A stretch of DNA of 64,000 bases from an uncultured Prevotella sp. (GTDB taxonomy: Bacteria > Bacteroidota > Bacteroidia > Bacteroidales > Bacteroidaceae). Under the pieces are notes generated by a model, which saw only the letters and a program-made list of their open reading frames with translations, ran no database searches and was not told the DNA's origin. Shown here in pieces: positions 61,517-64,000 of this stretch; positions within the stretch are counted from its first letter, which is position 1; each line of letters starts with the position of its first letter. A program made the position numbers and the translations under genes. The stretch covers positions 119,434 through 183,433 of the forward strand of contig CAAGKM010000046.1 in assembly GCA_900770395.1 (NCBI GenBank). The letters run 5' to 3'.

Positions 61517-61585
61517 GATTCGTGACTCTAAACGATTGATTCACGACTCAAAACGTATCGTTTACGATTCTGTTCTCAACGTTTA
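61517..61585. repeat. Phased array E: degenerate 21-bp repeat
   Basis: Two clear units (GATTCGTGACTCTAAACG at 61517 and GATTCACGACTCAAAACG at 61538, 21 bp apart) and a third degenerate one (GATTCTGTTCTCAACG at 61566, offset 28). It is preceded by CTGCACTTTTGCAAAA at about 61440. Downstream of the WG-repeat gene. Confidence 0.6.
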
Positions 61586-61603
61586 GAAAAAGATATCGCA
61601 TGT

Positions 61604-63433
61604 TTACATACAGCCTCTCTTACGCGCATCCCTTCTAAGCTCCTCAACTCTCCTCTCGTATGATCTTATCAGAGCTTTGCCGCTATTTATCACTCTGTAG
61701 TCACCGCTCGTGGCACCGTCAACACGCTCCGGCGAAATCTGGTGCGCGGCATTCTTACCTGTGGCTCTCGCATTTTGCAGACCAACACGTTCACGCTCTT
61801 TCTGCAGCTTATCCTCATAACGCCTTAGCTCTGACATTATAGATCCGCAGTTGCCACCACCGCCACTACTACCACTTCCCACACTGCCACTACTATAGCC
61901 TGAAGACATCGACGAGGAAGTGCCATGCTTCACAGTCTCAACAGTGCTGTAAGTGGCTGCGGCAACTGTCACAACTGCTGCCGCCACCTCCAAGGCATTT
62001 CCTATGCGGTGCCAGCGACGCTTGTTGCGCTCTTTCTTGGCCTGATGCAGATTGTCGGCAATGCCCGTGTTCTGCGGCTCCAGCTTGTGAGCCACCTTCA
62101 GGCGGTTCATCCCCTCCTTATATTCCTTATTCTCAATCTCAATGATACCGATATTATTGTGAGCCATCGCAAAATCGGGCTGTGCCTTTAATATCTGCTT
62201 GTATAATCCGAGAGTCACAGAGTTGTTCTCTCCTGCCTCGTCAGCCTTCGCCGCCTTGTCAAACGCCCTCTCTATGATTCCGTCGCTGAGCTCACCCTGA
62301 GTGTCAACGAGTCCGTTCTCCTCATTAATATATGCTATCGCCTTACCGTCAATAAACTTGTCAATACCGTCAAGACACGGCGGAAGCAGCATCCTGCCCG
62401 ATTGGCTGTAAAGCCCTGTGCGGCGGTCTTTCTCCACTATGAACAGCCGCTCCTGAGGGATATATTCCATAATGTCAAACTGCGGAGCGTAGATGATTCG
62501 TCCATATGTGTCAGCCACTCCCCACTTCTCACCCTTATACAGAAGCAGTATATTGTTTGGTTGCGCCACAATATCATCATAGATTGGAGACAGCAGACAT
62601 GCGCCGTCATCAAGATAATAACCCTTGGCCTCGTCCTCTGTCTTTACATTGCCCCTCTTTTTACTTTTGGGCATATAATCAGGGTTGTCAAGCAGTTTGT
62701 CTATCTCCTTGGCAGCCGCAACCGCATTTGCCAGAGTCTTGGCAAACTTTCCATCCTCATAATCTTTCTTCACCTGCTCTTGAGCCTGCTTATAGGGCTT
62801 GTTTGAGATGGGAACAGTAATCATTGCCTCCTCGGCAATGAACTTACATTCCACCACTATCTCACCGTTCAAGTTTATGGCTCCATATTTGCCATTTTTC
62901 TTAATACTTGCAAGATGATTTGGACGGAAATTCTCGGCATAATCAAACTCTGGCCTTATCACAAACACACCCTTCTTGTTTATAAAGCCGTATTTACCGT
63001 TCATCTTCACGGCTGCCAGCCCATGACTGAAGCCATCAAGATTCTTCATCTCGTCAAACTGCGGCTCAATGACCATTCTGTTCAATGAGTCAACATAGCC
63101 CACTCTTCCATGCAACTGCACCGCAGCCAGCCGCTCACAGAACGTCTTAGCCACTGCATCGTATTGCGGAGAGATAATCCATTCTGTCTCATAACCGTTG
63201 GTTAGCATATCATTCTTGCTTCCACCACCAATGCCAAGCGTGCCAAACTCCACTTTATTGGCACGCTTAAACCAGGGCGACATCGCCGAGTCGTTTACAT
63301 TCACAAATCCCCACTTGTCACCATCATCCGACTTGTGTCTCTTTGACCACTTCGAGCTGTCGGCAAAAGCGCCCGACATGAGGAAAGTCAATAAAATTGC
63401 CACACACAACCTAAAACTCTTCATAACTTTCAT
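61604..63433 (-). CDS. WG-repeat protein with TPR segment
   Basis: 609 residues, signal peptide FRLCVAILLTFLMSGAFA. About residues 35-380 are WG-type beta repeats (DKWGFVNVND; GRVGYVDSLNRMVIEPQFDE; GKYGFINKKGVFVIRPEFDY; GKYGAINLNGEIVVECKF; EKWGVADTYGRIIYAPQFD). A TPR pair follows (~410-470, AKADEAGENNSVTLGLYKQI), then a hydrophobic stretch (EVAAAVVTVAAATYSTV), a Gly/Ser-rich linker and a basic helical tail. Probably a surface or periplasmic binding protein; the ligand is unknown. Not obviously part of the PUL. Confidence 0.87.
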   Translation of the reverse strand: MKVMKSFRLCVAILLTFLMSGAFADSSKWSKRHKSDDGDKWGFVNVNDSAMSPWFKRANKVEFGTLGIGGGSKNDMLTNGYETEWIISPQYDAVAKTFCERLAAVQLHGRVGYVDSLNRMVIEPQFDEMKNLDGFSHGLAAVKMNGKYGFINKKGVFVIRPEFDYAENFRPNHLASIKKNGKYGAINLNGEIVVECKFIAEEAMITVPISNKPYKQAQEQVKKDYEDGKFAKTLANAVAAAKEIDKLLDNPDYMPKSKKRGNVKTEDEAKGYYLDDGACLLSPIYDDIVAQPNNILLLYKGEKWGVADTYGRIIYAPQFDIMEYIPQERLFIVEKDRRTGLYSQSGRMLLPPCLDGIDKFIDGKAIAYINEENGLVDTQGELSDGIIERAFDKAAKADEAGENNSVTLGLYKQILKAQPDFAMAHNNIGIIEIENKEYKEGMNRLKVAHKLEPQNTGIADNLHQAKKERNKRRWHRIGNALEVAAAVVTVAAATYSTVETVKHGTSSSMSSGYSSGSVGSGSSGGGGNCGSIMSELRRYEDKLQKERERVGLQNARATGKNAAHQISPERVDGATSGDYRVINSGKALIRSYERRVEELRRDARKRGCM

Positions 63434-63817
63434 ATATATTTTTTACGTTTTTACAATCTAACAATAACACCAGCCATATCTAAACTTGAATATTTCCCAT
63501 CAACAAATCTCTCAGCTCACCGTTTTCAAACCAATAGCTGATGCTATCAAGGTTGTGATGAAGAACAGGCGGCGGAACGATACAGGCTCATAAAGAAGCC
63601 AATGTTTTGCATAGATTCAATTCATCTTTTGCAAAAAAAGTGCGAGCCGAACGCAATAGAGCTTACTCTAAATTACTGAGGCAATGCCTTTCTTATGCAA
63701 AGGTAACAAAATTTTCTGAATCAACAAAACTTTCCTGCACTATTTCTAAATGCATCATTCAGAATCCTAAACGTTATTCTGCGAGAAAATAAAAAGGGAA
63801 TACAATAAAAATGCACC
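63434..63817. other. Intergenic region before the 5S gene, with a repeat-like segment
   Basis: Includes a GC-balanced stretch (about 63605-63715: CAAAAAAAGTGCGAGCCGAA … CTTATGCAAAGGTAACAAAA) that resembles a dispersed repeat I associate with Prevotella intergenic DNA, with a small AGAGCTTACTCT stem. A 61-codon ORF crossing it is not credible as a gene. Confidence 0.5.
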
Positions 63818-63854
63818 AAAAAAGGAGTCCTGAGCATTTCAGCTCTGGACTCCT
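63818..63854 (-). terminator. rho-independent terminator of the rRNA operon
   Basis: On the minus strand AGGAGTCCAGAGC (63842-63854) pairs with GCTCAGGACTCCT (63823-63835), one mismatch, followed by a T6 tract at 63818-63823, directly after the 5S gene. Confidence 0.92.
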
Positions 63855-63864
63855 CGTCTTAAAA

Positions 63865-63975
<111 letters not shown>

Positions 63976-64000
63976 ATTAATCGTTTCGAAAGTCTCAACG

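Noticed and set aside
63607..63792. 61-residue ORF before the 5S gene
   Set aside because: Lies in a repeat-like intergenic stretch, has no ribosome-binding context and no recognisable protein features.

Overview
The window comes from a Bacteroidales genome, most likely Prevotella or a close relative (inference). It carries a SusC/SusD pair, a fused hybrid two-component regulator and many secreted glycoside hydrolases. Promoters follow the Bacteroidota TTTG-N19/20-TAnnTTTG pattern, and GlyRS is the single-chain class II form. Coding density is high and base composition moderate, but 12985-13422, 20717-24138 and 48055-48746 are visibly AT-richer.

Layout. 1-5024: 3' part of secA, an orphan ABC ATPase and a Cof-type HAD phosphatase. 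5191-12009: a three-gene + strand operon (GH106-like rhamnosidase, SASA esterase, DUF5703-type glycosidase). 12233-16409: two small envelope proteins coupled to a KilA-N protein, then a divergent AAA ATPase/DUF4435 pair resembling the PARIS/OLD-type defence architecture. 16411-18607: FKBP isomerase and glyS. 18747-24138: a TPR membrane regulator divergent from an S41 peptidase and a carboxypeptidase-regulatory-like protein.

24373-61335 is a large polysaccharide utilisation locus (PUL). On the minus strand lie SusC (its signal peptide broken by a poly-G frameshift), SusD and GH43, then GH105-DUF2264, GH43, GH127, GH115, a double GH43, a heparinase-II/III-like lyase, GH97 and GH35. A PIN toxin-antitoxin pair sits between SusC and the plus-strand hybrid regulator. 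Beyond the regulator come GH51, a second GH51 with an extra N-terminal domain, and a second GH97. Together the enzymes can remove L-arabinofuranose (alpha and beta), glucuronic acid, unsaturated uronate, galactose and rhamnose. That suits pectic side chains or arabinogalactan, with glucuronoarabinoxylan as an alternative (inference). No obvious endo-acting backbone enzyme is present. The window ends with a WG-repeat protein and a minus-strand 5S rRNA with a clear terminator, so an rRNA operon lies just beyond.

The most unusual structure is not a gene. Five intergenic regions (about 3904-4013, 24231-24320, 53956-54039, 59056-59145 and 61517-61585) each carry a short tandem array with a period of 21 or 22 bp, two helical turns of DNA. 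Unit sequences differ between loci while the period is kept, and every array lies just downstream of a gene 3' end, three of them between convergent genes. Two arrays are preceded, in the same relative orientation, by a nearly identical 47-bp sequence. I know of no described element with these properties.
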